Assembly: GCA_013368315.1 (NCBI GenBank)
Contig: JAACJM010000326.1
Coordinates: 1-64,000, forward strand
DNA from: Tetrapyrgos nigripes
Taxonomy: Eukaryota > Basidiomycota > Agaricomycetes > Agaricales > Campanellaceae
DNA: 64,000 nucleotides
Direction: 5' to 3'
Position 1 is the stretch's first letter. Every line of letters begins with the position of its first letter. Below, one piece after another: positions 1 through 10,376 of this stretch. The translations under genes were made by a program, and so were the position numbers. The notes under the pieces are model-generated. The model worked only from the letters and a program-made list of their open reading frames with translations, was not told the origin of the DNA and made no database searches.

Positions 1-266
1 TTGCTCCTCTTCGTCTTCCTCTTCATCTCCCTCTTCCTCGCCCTCACCACTAATATTACCAAGACCCTCGCCATCCGCTGAATTCATGACGACGTCGTCA
101 ATGATGTCATTCCTAGCGCTTGTGCCTGTAGACGTAGTGACCTCTCCCTGTGAGGTACCGTCTATACTCCCTTCCACGGTTGCCCCAGTGCCAGCGATGT
201 CAGCGGCATCGATTTCGGTCTTTCCAGATGCCTTGGATTGAGCGAGCTGGGCTAAAAATTCCTCCG
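1..266 (-). CDS. Partial acidic protein, C-terminal side cut by window edge
   Basis: On the minus strand one frame stays open from about 266 down to the first base. It encodes a low-complexity, strongly acidic stretch: a short EEFLAQLAQS-like segment, then Thr/Ser/Gly/Asp-rich sequence, then a run of Glu/Asp (EEEGDEEEDEEE) at the window edge. An in-frame TAA lies just upstream near 270, so either an intron acceptor sits there or the frame begins there; no Met fits the start. The other frames are not open. Composition suggests a disordered nuclear or regulatory tail, but no family is recognised. The rest of the gene lies outside the window. Confidence 0.4.
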
Positions 267-460
267 GGGTCTCCGTAAATTTTTATCCTGTTAATGACCC
301 ATACCCAGTTTCTGATGCCGCTGCTCAGGTTAGGTCACAACAGTCCGAGTTTTAGTCAACAGCTGGCAGAATTTCGCCGCCTGACTCCCAGTCCAATTCA
401 CTCTTCCACTCCAAAATTGCATATTCCTGAATACACGCCAAAGCCGAAAAATACTCTCGC

Positions 461-802
461 GTGTGTCTCAGAATTGTGTTGGCTATGATCTTTGACACTG
501 ACACCTTCATTTGCAGGCCGTCAAGACGACACAACTCAGAGACAGAATCTGAAACAGAGTCTGAGAGCAAGAGTGAGCCGTTAGCTGTAGGATGCCATAA
601 ATGGGATGCAGAAAAGAGGGAGCTGGAGATTGTCATGCGAGAGAAGAACAGTGCTATCTCAGAATGAGATGCAGCTCGGGAAGCCTCTCGTGAGCTTGAA
701 GCGAAACTCCTAAAGTGTCAACGTCGCGTGAAGAGGCTGGAACAGCAGTTGGAGGATTATCGTGAATTTTTCAATCTGGGCAGAAAATTGATGTCGGCGT
801 AA
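461..802 (+). pseudogene. Coiled-coil protein exon broken by one in-frame stop
   Basis: A plus-strand frame runs from about 518 to a TAA at 800-802 and is interrupted once, by TGA at 665-667. The sequence on both sides is one continuous charged coiled coil. It has a Glu/Ser-rich start (ETESETESESKSE), then heptad-like REL/EIV/REK and RELEAKLLKCQRRVKRLEQQ segments, ending NLGRKLMSA. A polypyrimidine tract followed by TTTGCAG at about 511-517 looks like an intron acceptor, so this is probably a last exon. The single stop in otherwise coherent sequence suggests a recently broken gene. Readthrough or a local sequence error is possible. No family is recognised. Confidence 0.4.
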
Positions 803-1329
803 TAAGTTCATGTATGTAAAAGTCATCAGAAGTAGCATGGGTAACAAAAAGTCTTCCAGTAAGTAGAAAGTCCCAAAAAAGTCCTTTGGTAAGTCAAAAC
901 CCAAAAAAAGTACTCCCAAAAAAGTCTGAAAAAAGACCTCTCCTGAAAAAGGTACGAACAGTGGCGATAAGACTCGAAAAAGTCTCTTAAGTCCGGAAAA
1001 GTCGACTTGTATTTTTGCTGATGTACTTGGGTCAAATATTGGACCAAAGGCTGACTATATGCTACCTTTTTACGTTTTTTTGTCATTTTTTTTTCATACC
1101 ATTAGTATTTAACAATGTCTATGTACGGTATATGTACTTTAATACACATATCTTGTATGTATATGGTGAGAATGCAGCGAAAGAGTGAACGAGCGGTCAG
1201 TAAAGCTTTTTGTGATGTCACAATTTTTGTTTGTTCACTTGTTTATCTTCAGATGCTAAAGACTTGTCGTCTCGACGCTCGTTCCTTTACTCTCAACCAC
1301 CACCATCTCCCTCGTCTTGCTCCTACCCA
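803..1329. other. Intergenic, with A-rich AAAAAGTC motif tract
   Basis: No gene is supported here. Bases 840-1010 carry about eight irregularly spaced copies of an A(3-7)GTC motif, described under findings. Bases 1080-1330 are the probable 5' region of the downstream DUF6698-like gene. They contain a possible intron acceptor (CTTCAG at 1246-1251), so an upstream non-coding or short coding exon cannot be excluded. Confidence 0.4.
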
Positions 1330-3315
1330 ATGCCTCCTCCAGCAGTGCCTGCCATGTCTCGACCGCCTAACCGACCCAGGAAAGAACCTACAAGCTCCTC
1401 AACGTCTTCTTCAGCTCGTCACCAAGAGCCCAACTCCTCATCTCGTCGTTCTTCCTCCTCTCATCGCTCTTCCTCCCCTCGTCACTTGTCAAGCTCTCGG
1501 ACTTCAGCAAGTTCGCGTCGATCTCAAGAACCGTCTGGCGACGACTCCGCTGACGACACCCAATCCACTGGGAGCAAACGCGTCATTGTCGTCGTTGAAA
1601 AGTCGCGTAAGCGTTCCAAGAAAGTGTAAGTGATTGACATATTCTACTTCTACCCTTGTGCTAACACGCCTATCCTAGGCATACAAAGGAAAAACAGTAT
1701 ATCCACGCAGCTCAGTGGTGGTACTGGACCCAGTCGCCCTATATCACACCTTCAACCGCGTTGCGTGTCTCTTGGGCTTCTGAGAACGAGGATGATCCAT
1801 TTGTCGAAGACATGTGCGTACTATCCTTTTTGATATCTGATTGGGAGCTGACTGTATGCGCGTATAAACACTTTTTTCTTGCAGGTCCGAGGCGGATATC
1901 GAGTGGCACATCAAGGCGGTTGAAGCCTTGATCAAGCGTGTTCCTTCTTTCGCTGAGGACCTCGACGCTTACCTTGAGAAGGAGGCTGAAGGCGGCAATG
2001 GCCCTGAAGACGATGACACATTGGCGAGCTTTTTGAGAATGGTACGTGGTTATTCCTTTTCTCGTCGATCACCCACTGACACCTTGTAAGCTTGACCAGG
2101 CTGCTGATGCAGCTCGTGTTGCCGACACAAACCTCATCCGCTACAAGGTACTGAAGTGGATGCTCCCAGATCCCGACAACGACACCCCACCCATATCTAC
2201 TGAAGAAACAACGAAGGTCTCCCGAGGCTACAAGAACGACTTCACCGCCGAGCTCCTCTGCCCTCGATCCCTTCGTAGAGCATTCCTCACTGACTCTAAA
2301 AAGTAAGTTTTGTCTTTCAATGTTTATTCATCTGTCTGATGCTAACGTCCTTGCAGGATCAAGAACAAGATGGCTACAGGCAAGTCCAAGGTCAACAACT
2401 CCTCGATGCCATACTTCGTCTACGCTGCCGACCAATACCAGCAAGGCAAAGGCAAGGAGTGGGATGGTCTTTTTCGGAACTTGCTCCTCATCCGGGTAAG
2501 ATTTTCATTTCTTTTTCTACTTTTTCTTTCCACTCTTTTTGATGTAACGTTTACAGACTGCTTGCGCTATGCTTTTTGGACAAGGCAAGGCCCTCACCGG
2601 AGTCAAGAATTTCAACGCCGCACCAAAACGCTGCAACGCCAAGCAGAACGACATCAAGTCCATTACGCCTGGGTTCATCGCCACTGTTTGCTGCCACGTA
2701 AGTCTTTGTCTCTCTTATTCATTTCCTCGTTCTCTTTTCTTGTACGTCTTGCTAATATTACACCGTACTTCTCCTAGGTACGCTTTGCCCTCTCCAGTGA
2801 GGAACGATGGGTCCCGAGCGACAATGACTTTGGTTACCAACAATTCCATCAAGACATCGTTGTGAGATTCGACCTCGAGAATGACGAGTGGGCCCAGGAA
2901 ACCATAAAGTGGTGGAATTCGTGCGTCTTTTTTTCTCTTTCGTCTTCTCTCTTCTGATTCATTTTCCTTTCCTAGTTGCGTCTTCGGTCGGGTTCCTGAG
3001 GATGACGATATTGAAGACTCGGACCTGGAATCCGGTGACGAGGCCGGAACCATGGAGAAGGAACGTCAAGATCGCATCAAGGCCTTTCAAGCTCGCAAGG
3101 CTGCTGAGAAGAAAGCCGCCGACGAAGTTGCTGCTGCCGCCGTTGCTGCTGCTGCTGCTTCCACCGCCACTTCCGTTGCTGGTGCTGGTGCTGGTGAGGG
3201 TGCTGGCGCTGCTGGTGAAGGTGAGGGTCTGCAAGAATCTTTGCCAGGTGGTGAGGGCTCTTCTTCTGCTGCTGGTTCTCATGCTACTAGTCCTGCCTTG
3301 GGTCTCTCTACTTAG
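1330..3315 (+). CDS. DUF6698-like protein, eight exons
   Basis: Eight exons join into a 517-residue frame without stops: 1330-1625, 1679-1813, 1885-2041, 2100-2302, 2357-2495, 2557-2697, 2778-2920 and 2976-3315. Every intron is GT..AG and 51-80 bp long. Residues 1-99 are Ser/Arg-rich and basic, ending in a KRSKK cluster that could be a nuclear signal. The middle (about 150-415) carries the order seen in the basidiomycete DUF6698 family: an ELLCP motif, an aromatic PYFVYAADQY segment, GLFRNLLLI, TPGFIATVCCHVRFALSS and finally KWWNSCVFGR. The C-terminus is acidic, then Glu/Lys-rich, then an Ala run and a Gly-Ala-Glu tail before TAG. DUF6698 proteins have no known role. The start at 1330 is the first Met before the Ser-rich region; 1231 is an alternative. 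The family assignment comes from recalled motif order, not a search. Confidence 0.75.
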
Positions 3316-4700
3316 TGTTTTCCTTGCTCTGTTCTTTCTGTTGTGCTTACCTTTGCTGATGTTGCCTCTGCTGTGTTCTAATGTAATCCTAGTGTAGCTT
3401 CCAGTGTTGTAATGTTTTGTACTCATTAATGCTTATTCCCCTTGACCTTATTTTGCCGATCATGTTCCAATGTAAGGACAAGAATAATAGTAAAGGCTTA
3501 AAGGCTATGAATGAAATTTGACCCTTGTGATGGCTTATAAGGCCAGGTGTCATTGTGAGCATTAGACTCGCCTTATTTCTTTTGACACCTTTTATGCTCT
3601 TACTAGTATCAATATTCTTCTGAGCCTTATATGCGCTCATAAGGTCTCATAATAATTATGAATGATATCATGTCTGAAATGATTTTGTTGCTTGTATTTC
3701 ATCCCAATGTCAACTTTCATTTTTCTTGATATACCCGCTTGCAAGCCCGAATATAAGCATGCCACTTATGCTGTCTTGAGAGCTGCAAATATCTTTTGGT
3801 CCATGTATGGGCAGATAATACTCAGTACAATTATGATCAATCCAATAATCAGAATCATTCCAAACCTGCTAAGAACAATAATAATTTCGGATTTCTGAAA
3901 TACTTTTGACTATTGTATGCTCAAATATGAAAACCACCTTCCCTTTTAAGCTGCTACAAGATGCCTAAGCCTTTTTATCTCTTGTCTCCCATTAGGGCTC
4001 TGGTAAGCACCTATCAGGGCTTACATTAAGCTGGACATTTTCGTGATGGAGATGCCGACAACTGATCAGTCTAGGCACAACCCACAACTTCATGCAAACA
4101 TCAGCGCGTCGTTTTCACTGCCAGCGTCGACAACCTCCACCGCCCTATTCCTCCACTCCTCAAGCTTGCATTCGCCTCGAGTCGTAATTCTTGCCTCTCT
4201 TTCGTCAAGTCCTCCTTTTCCCAAGGATTTGTCAACAAACTGCGACGTCGGTGTTCTCTCAGGACTCTTGTTCTGCAGCAACCCTTGATTCTACCTGACT
4301 CCAAGCAGCGTTCGCATACCCCAAATCGCAAATAATACACACTTGTGACATGGCTCCTCCCTTTGGATGCCTACTCCTACCAATTGATCAGTCCTGTTTC
4401 TCTATCCCATCTTCTTAAGCTCTCTTTCTCTTTCCGTCTGCCAGTCCCAATCGCTGGAATATCTGTGCTGAAACCCACAGAAACCTATTTTAGACTTGCT
4501 CTGATAAAATCGTGGTTGAAGGAGCATGTTTGAACTAAACTTCTACAATAGCAGTGGCACATTTCTTTGATTTTTTCATCTCCATCTCTATGTACTGAGT
4601 GTTTGTTTTTTGCATGACAGGAAGCTTTACATCTGCAAATTTATTATTCACTGCTATTCCAGAAGTAGCCTCCCGTTGTTCTTTTGTCCAATGTCTGATG
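3316..4700. other. AT-rich intergenic stretch, no gene seen
   Basis: Beyond the 3' flank of the DUF6698-like gene I see no supported coding region. Open frames are short, differ in every frame and lack splice logic. No clear repeat unit was found. Confidence 0.5.
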
Positions 4701-4789
4701 CTCATTTCAAGACTGTCGCTTTGGATTTTTTAATTCTGTGTTTCTTAAAAGGCACCCCTTTTTCCACCTTTCTTTTGTGTTTGTGCAGG

Positions 4790-5300
4790 ACGTCACTGGC
4801 TTCAAGCTCTCTTCGTTACGCATCCCCGGCTCAGCGAGTGAGCCAATCGCCCAGAAGCTTGGGAATGGTATAGCAGCTTTCCCAAATTGCCCTCAGAACC
4901 TCATTGCTCGGAGGCCCATCTGTGCCAATGCTTCTCCACTGGGTTCAACAGGTCCATACTCGAACGAATGCATATGGCAATGAATATGATTCTAACGCCT
5001 GACGACGATGGACCCAGGAGGAGTGATTCACTTTTTGGCAGTGATTGCATGAGTGATGAAGATGGTGAGGTACACTTCACGCTTCGATGTCAGTATTGTG
5101 TTGGGATTTGTCTTGCAACATGGGTAGGTATGATTTTTGAACACTGATTTTTCACATATCACTGTTTGTCTTCAAATCCTCTTTTGCTGTTTTAGCTCTC
5201 CTTCTCTCAGTGGCTACAGCATAGTCAATATAAGAGTAAATTTTTGACTTTATTGAACAGGCCTCGTAGCTTGCCACGCAAAGCAATGGCTCTTTACCCC
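4790..5300 (+). pseudogene. Gene fragment sharing a CHAKQW motif with the 37-kb locus
   Basis: Several coding-like pieces sit here on the plus strand. A possible exon opens after GTTTGTGCAG (about 4790) with VTGFKLSSLRIPGSASEP. An acidic stretch of about 30 residues (LTPDDDGPRRSDSLFGSD) occupies 4990-5070. An exon-like piece after TTGAACAG (5261) reads GLVACHAKQWLFTPV and then hits a stop. The last piece is clearly related to GLVICHAKQWHLSPV at 36985-37035, so this is a member of the same unrecognised family. Frames cannot be joined cleanly and the shared exon ends early, so it looks degenerate. Confidence 0.35.
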
Positions 5301-5639
5301 AGTAATTTAAATGTAAGGGTTGAACCATATATAAAGCAGAGGAGACATATGCAACAGTTGGTAGCACAAGTATGCGACAGGGGAAGGAAGGGCGACTGCG
5401 CAAGCTGAATCAATGATGAACAGCTACAAGAGTACGCCTCTGTGGCTCTAATCATCTTGCAGTATCGTTTGCGAGAATTCTGCGAGAAGATTCTCAAGCA
5501 AAGAAGTATACGGGAATCACAGGGAGCCCTGAAACAGCGACTCCCCTGGGTATGAATTGCAGGAGATGAACAAGGCTCGGCTTGTACAAAAAGTAACTAC
5601 TGTAATCTATCAGGGAGAGGTGGGAGGGTGACTCAAAGT

Positions 5640-6115
5640 TAACTAGAACTATGAGATTCGTGAGTTAGAGTAAAAAGATGAATGGAGCATATTGCATACC
5701 CGAGAGACTCATGAGTGTGAGTGAAAAGATGGAGGGGGAATAAAGCGAGTCTCTCGGGTGTATAAGTATAATACTGCTTGAAACAGGGGATAAGTATGGG
5801 GAAATGGAAACCAGTAGATAGATTAAGATTATGAGGAGAAAGTCGGTAACATGAATGAGAGGTTGAAACGAAACATATAGTTGAGGCAGGAGGAAATGGA
5901 ATATGGATACGAGGGAGGAAGCATTGGACAGCCCTGAGGTCCTGTGTGAGTGATGTGAGCATTGGAGGCGTGTGGAGTGCATGGACAGCCCTGGGGTCCT
6001 GCGCGAAGGATAAATAAATATGTATGGATGATAATCCATAGAGTCACTTACAGCGATGATTAGATTATTGTAAAGTAGCTTTAAAAGACTATTAATGATT
6101 TATTCATATTACCAG
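5640..6115 (-). repeat. Interspersed repeat, inverted copy of the 45.5-kb repeat
   Basis: Read on the minus strand, about 6115-5880 matches 45500-45720 in order. Shared blocks are TTTTAAAGCTACTTTA, TCTAATCAT followed by GCTGTAAGTG, and two tandem CAGGACC(C/T)CAGGGCTGTCCA blocks. Divergence between copies is substantial. No terminal repeats or target duplication were found, so the class of element is unknown. Confidence 0.55.
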
Positions 6116-6180
6116 CAGTTGTAATGATCGGCCGATGATTCCGAGATCCTTACAATGACCTCATAAGGGTTACCTCATTG

Positions 6181-6466
6181 TAAGGCCGAAATGAAATTTC
6201 CGACAACGACGATGATTCCTCTCCTTCACTTCCAGAAGGCAAACCGAAAACCTGGATTCCTCGCTCACTTGAGCTTCTATTTGGATATGATCCACCGGTG
6301 GCGTTGACACCCGAGTCCGGAATGACCACACGCCCGAAGCGTACAAGGAAGAATATATCATATACTGAAGAAATTTTACACATGGAGTTATTGGCTCAAG
6401 AGGAGGAGGATCCCATTGTTGATGATGGGGCTTTGGAGGGCTCTGGAGACGAGTACAATGGCTAAA
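6181..6466 (+). pseudogene. Coding remnant, C-terminal part of an unknown protein
   Basis: A plus-strand frame reads an acidic NDDDSSPSLP segment, then PKTWIPRSLELLFGYDPPVA, a basic TTRPKRTRKNISY motif, and an acidic ELLAQEEEDP tail, ending with TAA at 6464-6466. There is no start, and the sequence upstream is a repeat. It directly adjoins the interspersed repeat at 5640-6115, so it may be the 3' end of a transposon-encoded gene. No family is recognised. Confidence 0.35.
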
Positions 6467-6770
6467 AAACTTATTCTTAATATTTCATTTTAAGCCCTTA
6501 GAAATACCCTTAATTTACCCTTAATTAAGACTCATATTAAGGTATTAAGACTTAAATTCGTTGGGAGGGGTTAATAAAGCCCTTAATGTAAACACTGTTT
6601 CACCCCTCAAATCCAGAGGCAATAAGTATAGATATTCAAATATTCAAGTCCACTTGACTCTAACATCAACGCAAAGGTCATGCATTATGCGCGAAGGTCG
6701 GACATTGTGCGCGCGAAGGTTTTTAATACTTTCCCAGACGGCGGCTCATACACTGGAACATATGAATACA

Positions 6771-7290
6771 ACATAGAGTCATTATATGGCATTGGGTCAA
6801 ATAGATATGACAAAGTTGAGTCATTGAACAGCATTATGTCGGATAGATATGATGTTGGGTCATTGTGTAGGATTGGGCCAGATAGATACGACAATGAGCC
6901 GTGCGGCATTGGGCCGGATAGTATACACCGCGAACGGCGATGCATATTTGGAGCATGGAAAAATCTAAACTTAAATGACAGAATTTTGCTCAGCCCCGGG
7001 AATACTCCATATGGAATATTGGCCTCAAATCGGTCCCATATGGAGTAGGCCCGGCGAGCAAAAGCTGCTTTGAAAAATCAGTAATTTAAGTTTGTGTTTT
7101 TCAATGGCCCAAATATGCATCGCCGTCCGCAGTGATATACGACGTTGAGTCGTGGGGCATTGGGTCAGATAACAATAGAAAAAGGAGCAGACACGGATAT
7201 CGGACATTTGTAAGCATCAATGGACGTTGAGTTGTTGTAGTCACTAAGCAGTATTGGGCCGTAAAATTGTGACGTCGAGTCATGATCAAG
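6771..7290. repeat. Degenerate ~39-nt tandem repeat array
   Basis: Degenerate units of the form GAGTCATTG..GGCATTGGGTCAGATAGATAYGA follow one another at 6771-6925, and two or three more occur at 7139-7290. The array is split by the long hairpin at 6921-7140, which suggests the hairpin inserted into, or expanded from, an existing array. Confidence 0.6.
6921..7140. repeat. Long imperfect hairpin, about 100-bp arms
   Basis: The left arm (6921-7016) and right arm (7036-7140) are reverse complements over most of their length. Paired blocks include CGGCGATGCATATTTGG with CCAAATATGCATCGCCG, AAACTTAAAT with ATTTAAGTTT, TTTTGCTC with GAGCAAAA, and ACTCCATATGG with CCATATGGAGT. The loop is only about 20 nt. 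The arms have small indels, so it is not a recent perfect palindrome. Confidence 0.7.
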
Positions 7291-7319
7291 AAGTGGCATA
7301 GACCCTGAAAAGTAAGAGA

Positions 7320-7825
7320 TCACGGAGTCATTGACCAAACCCGCAGAGCCGAGAGCTGAATGAAGATAAAAAGGAAAACTTGAGCCATCATAGTTGTCGC
7401 AAACAGAGGAGTTGAAGTTTGACAGCTTGAACGATGAACGATGAGTGTGGCAAACAAAACAGTTGCAGTCCGAATGATGTAGTATAAACTGGGACAGCCA
7501 ACGTTCGGTTTAACCACAGCACTACAGAGCTTCTTGCATTCACAGGAGCCTTGACATGGGTTGAATAGCACAGAGTAGATATCATAGACCAGATTTGAGA
7601 GTTTGGAGATGAAAGTTGGAGATCCAGACGCAAGAGAAGCAGAAGCCCCTGAGCGGTCAACGTCGCAAGGGATGTGACCGCTGTCCAGTTGGCACGGAAA
7701 CTTAGTATGTCCACGGTCTGTCCAGCCAAGACAGAGTCGTAGTGCGAGTAACCATGGCCAAAAGGACTCAGGGCAAAAAAGAAAACAATGAAGCAGCAAA
7801 CGAGATGTGTGCGAGCAAACTTCAT
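7320..7825 (-). CDS. Hypothetical Cys-containing secreted protein (uncertain)
   Basis: On the minus strand an ATG at 7825 starts a good signal-peptide-like stretch: MKFARTH, then a hydrophobic core VCCFIVFFFALSPF. Without splicing the frame continues to 7388 for 145 residues. An overlapping frame (7799-7320) carries a Cys-rich segment with CQLDSGHIPC and CQGSCECKKLC, which would join to the signal peptide only through a very short or unusual intron. Neither version is recognised. The gene may be real, or a remnant. Confidence 0.25.
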
Positions 7826-8904
7826 GATGAGGTTCGAGGGAAGAAACGAGTAGATGAAGTAAGACCCTGTATGCTGTATGCAGTCGGAAATTACACGGAA
7901 CCCGATCGAGTGAAAAGAGCCGTAAAGGCGCGCGTTAGAAGGACAGGAGTCGTGAAATTAGACCTCGATCTACTTACTGCAAGGACGTCCGGTGTATTGC
8001 AACAGAAAGTAAACGACATTACTTGGAAAATGTATATACGAGTAAAGTATCTAAAGTATCTAAGTATTTACAGCTCGAACATGTTCTCTGTTCTACCCTC
8101 GCATCCGGCAGTATCTCCAAAAGGAACCGATAAATGTGAAATAAATGTAGACACAGCCCTCGATCCCGCACATCTAAACGCGGGTGATCAGAAGAGTCCC
8201 GTAGAGAGTGGTAAGATGGACAGGCCAGCGAATGTAAATTCCATTGCCTACAATTATACGCAGACTCGCAAGTCAATACCATCAGTATGTACTGCAGCTC
8301 GCCACAGCATATAGAAGCATCATGAAAAGCGCAATCCTCCACCATGAGGACCCCATGCAAGATCGATCAGAGGTCATATATGATATATCATAATTCATAT
8401 GCGGACCATATGAAACCGGGCTGAAATTAAGGAGGAGTTTTACTGTGTTATACTGCGAGTTATGCGTGGTAAGCGAAGGAAACAGAATCTGGTCCGAAGA
8501 CGTACCTGAGAGTCCACACAAATGTATCGGTCAATCCCTGACCATGATATCCTCTTCCTCTTCCTCCAGTTTGCGATGCATCTCTCCAGTACGAAGCACA
8601 CTGCAAAGATAAGCTTCTCGCAAGCGTCTGTAACTAGTCAATGGAGACATACCCGAACCTGAAAGTCTCCCGGAATACTGCACAATGCCTACATAACTGA
8701 CCCAGATGACATGTCTACTCGTGTACCCCATCCTGCCGTCCTCAATTTGATGCACAACCTATCCTTGTGACGATGAAAAGACGACAACGACAAGCTAGCG
8801 TTCGTGACGACACTGTAAAGACACGAGGAAGAATGAAGGTGACGAGCTTGGGGACTTTGGGTCCCGAAACCAAGCAAAAGGCCTAATTCACTTCCGTCGT
8901 GACG
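7826..8904. other. Intergenic, no supported gene
   Basis: Open frames here are short and mutually inconsistent, and no splice-connected model or repeat was found. This stretch separates the uncertain secreted protein from the INO1 pseudogene. Confidence 0.4.
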
Positions 8905-9545
8905 ATAAGACGTAGATCGTAGTTCGTTTGGAGGTGAGCAGATATGGTCTTAGGGGTCGCCCATTGAAGATGTCAGCCGGAGTAAGGAGCTCGGTGAGGA
9001 TGGTCAAGTTGGGGATGAGGGGAGTAGCGAGAAGAGAGTCCTGTCAAACGACGACCAGTTAGTTCGACGTAGAGGTAAAAGAGAAAAGAACACGACATAC
9101 CTCACACGTCAACCTCCCTCTACAGAAGATTTCAGAATAATACTCATCGATAGCCCTCTTCAAATGCCCAACAGCGGGAACATACTTGATGACCACAAGG
9201 TGATCAGGATGCTCGCCTTTCCCAATGGAGATCCTTCTCCCATTGACAAAGGATTCACCTTCGAGAATAGCAGCAACAGAGAAGAGAGTGGAAGGAGAAA
9301 CTTCAGAATGAGAAGACTTGAGGGCAACGAGAAGGTTATCGGCACTATTGTTGACACCCGGAATAGTCGCTGTAACGCTTGGTGTTGGCAGTCCAGAAGG
9401 TGACGGTGCGGTAAAGCTCGTTGTCCTTGGCACGGATATGCTCGAGGTGGGCCTGCTTATAAGTGCCAGGTATCAGGCTTCCTAGTTCGCAGCGATGAAG
9501 TCGGGGTAGTAGATAGAAGGAAGAGAAGAGCCGAGGTGTCCAAGC
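8905..9545 (-). pseudogene. INO1: Inositol-3-phosphate synthase (INO1) pseudogene, C-terminal half
   Basis: The minus strand contains, in the correct order, the signature blocks of eukaryotic myo-inositol-1-phosphate synthase: PSIYYPDFIAAN, then QAHLEHIRA, VTFWTANTKRYSD, IPGVNNSADNLL, EVSPSTLFSVAAILEG, VVIKYVPAVGHLKRA, DEYYSEIF and EDSLLATPLI. The enzyme converts glucose-6-phosphate to inositol-phosphate for phosphoinositide synthesis. The copy is dead. The Gln codon after IAAN is TAG, the frame shifts before IPGVNN, part of the GGxxTISL region is deleted, and the N-terminal NAD-binding half and the true C-terminus are missing. An intron (about 9039-9100, GTATGT..TTGACAG) is still present between CE and DSLL, so it arose by DNA duplication or in-place decay, not by reverse transcription. 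Family is confident; borders are approximate. Confidence 0.85.
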
Positions 9546-9708
9546 ACAATTGATGATGTAATGGCTGGGAACGCATCGGGGAACGAGATAGCATAGCCAC
9601 AAGCAGAAACCGAGTGTAAAGAACTCAGCCTCATTCTTCGGCCTCGTAATTTCCATGCACATATCCGTTCACATATCCGTCGAGCGAAAATTTGTCCCTT
9701 TTCGGTGT

Positions 9709-9850
9709 GTCAGAAATGAAACGCCGTAGGGCAGGGCCATAGTTGGCCCATCACAAAGCTGTAGAAGCACCACATTCGATCTCGAAGAAGAAGAACACAA
9801 AGATAACATGAGGACAGCATTCTTGAGCCCATCTGTTCTCTCTTCATTTC
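9709..9850. repeat. Direct repeat, copy 1 of 2 (242-bp offset)
   Basis: About 140 bp beginning TCAGAAATGAAACGCC and containing GGGCAGGGCCATAGTTGGCC is repeated at 9951-10092 with only a few differences. Confidence 0.8.
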
Positions 9851-9950
9851 AACTCCGAGTATTCATACCTTATTGATATACTTCAACGGCTTTTACCGTA
9901 GAAGTGTCCGCATAAGTACCATTCATCCCACCGGCTGTGCAATGGGATAT

Positions 9951-10092
9951 ATCAGAAATGAAACGCCATAGGGCAGGGCCATAGTTGGCCCATCACAAAG
10001 CTGTAGAAGCGCCACATTCGATCTCAAAGAAGGAGAACACAAGGATAGCATGAGGACAGCATTCTTGAGCCCATGTGTTCTTTCTCAGCACT
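9951..10092. repeat. Direct repeat, copy 2 of 2
   Basis: This is the second copy of the repeat at 9709-9850, offset by 242 bp. It ends about 285 bp upstream of the helicase start codon, so the duplication affects the putative promoter region of that gene. Confidence 0.8.
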
Positions 10093-10376
10093 TCTGACCG
10101 GTTTTGTTTCAACTCATATGCTTCAACGGCTTTTACCGCATACTTCAGCTATATCTCCGGTCTCCTCTGCCGTTTTACTTGCTCTCTTGAATAGTTCCTT
10201 TGCTCAGTTTCTCTGCGCTCTCAGGTCATACTCTGAGATCAAATTTCACTGGTACGTGTAGATATGTACTATCTCTCAGTCACTTTTATTCAACGATGAT
10301 TTATCCTCTGTGAAACCCATCCTCTGTTGTATCTAGGAGTTCTTGAAGCACAGTTTCTTTTACACTCTCCTTCGAG

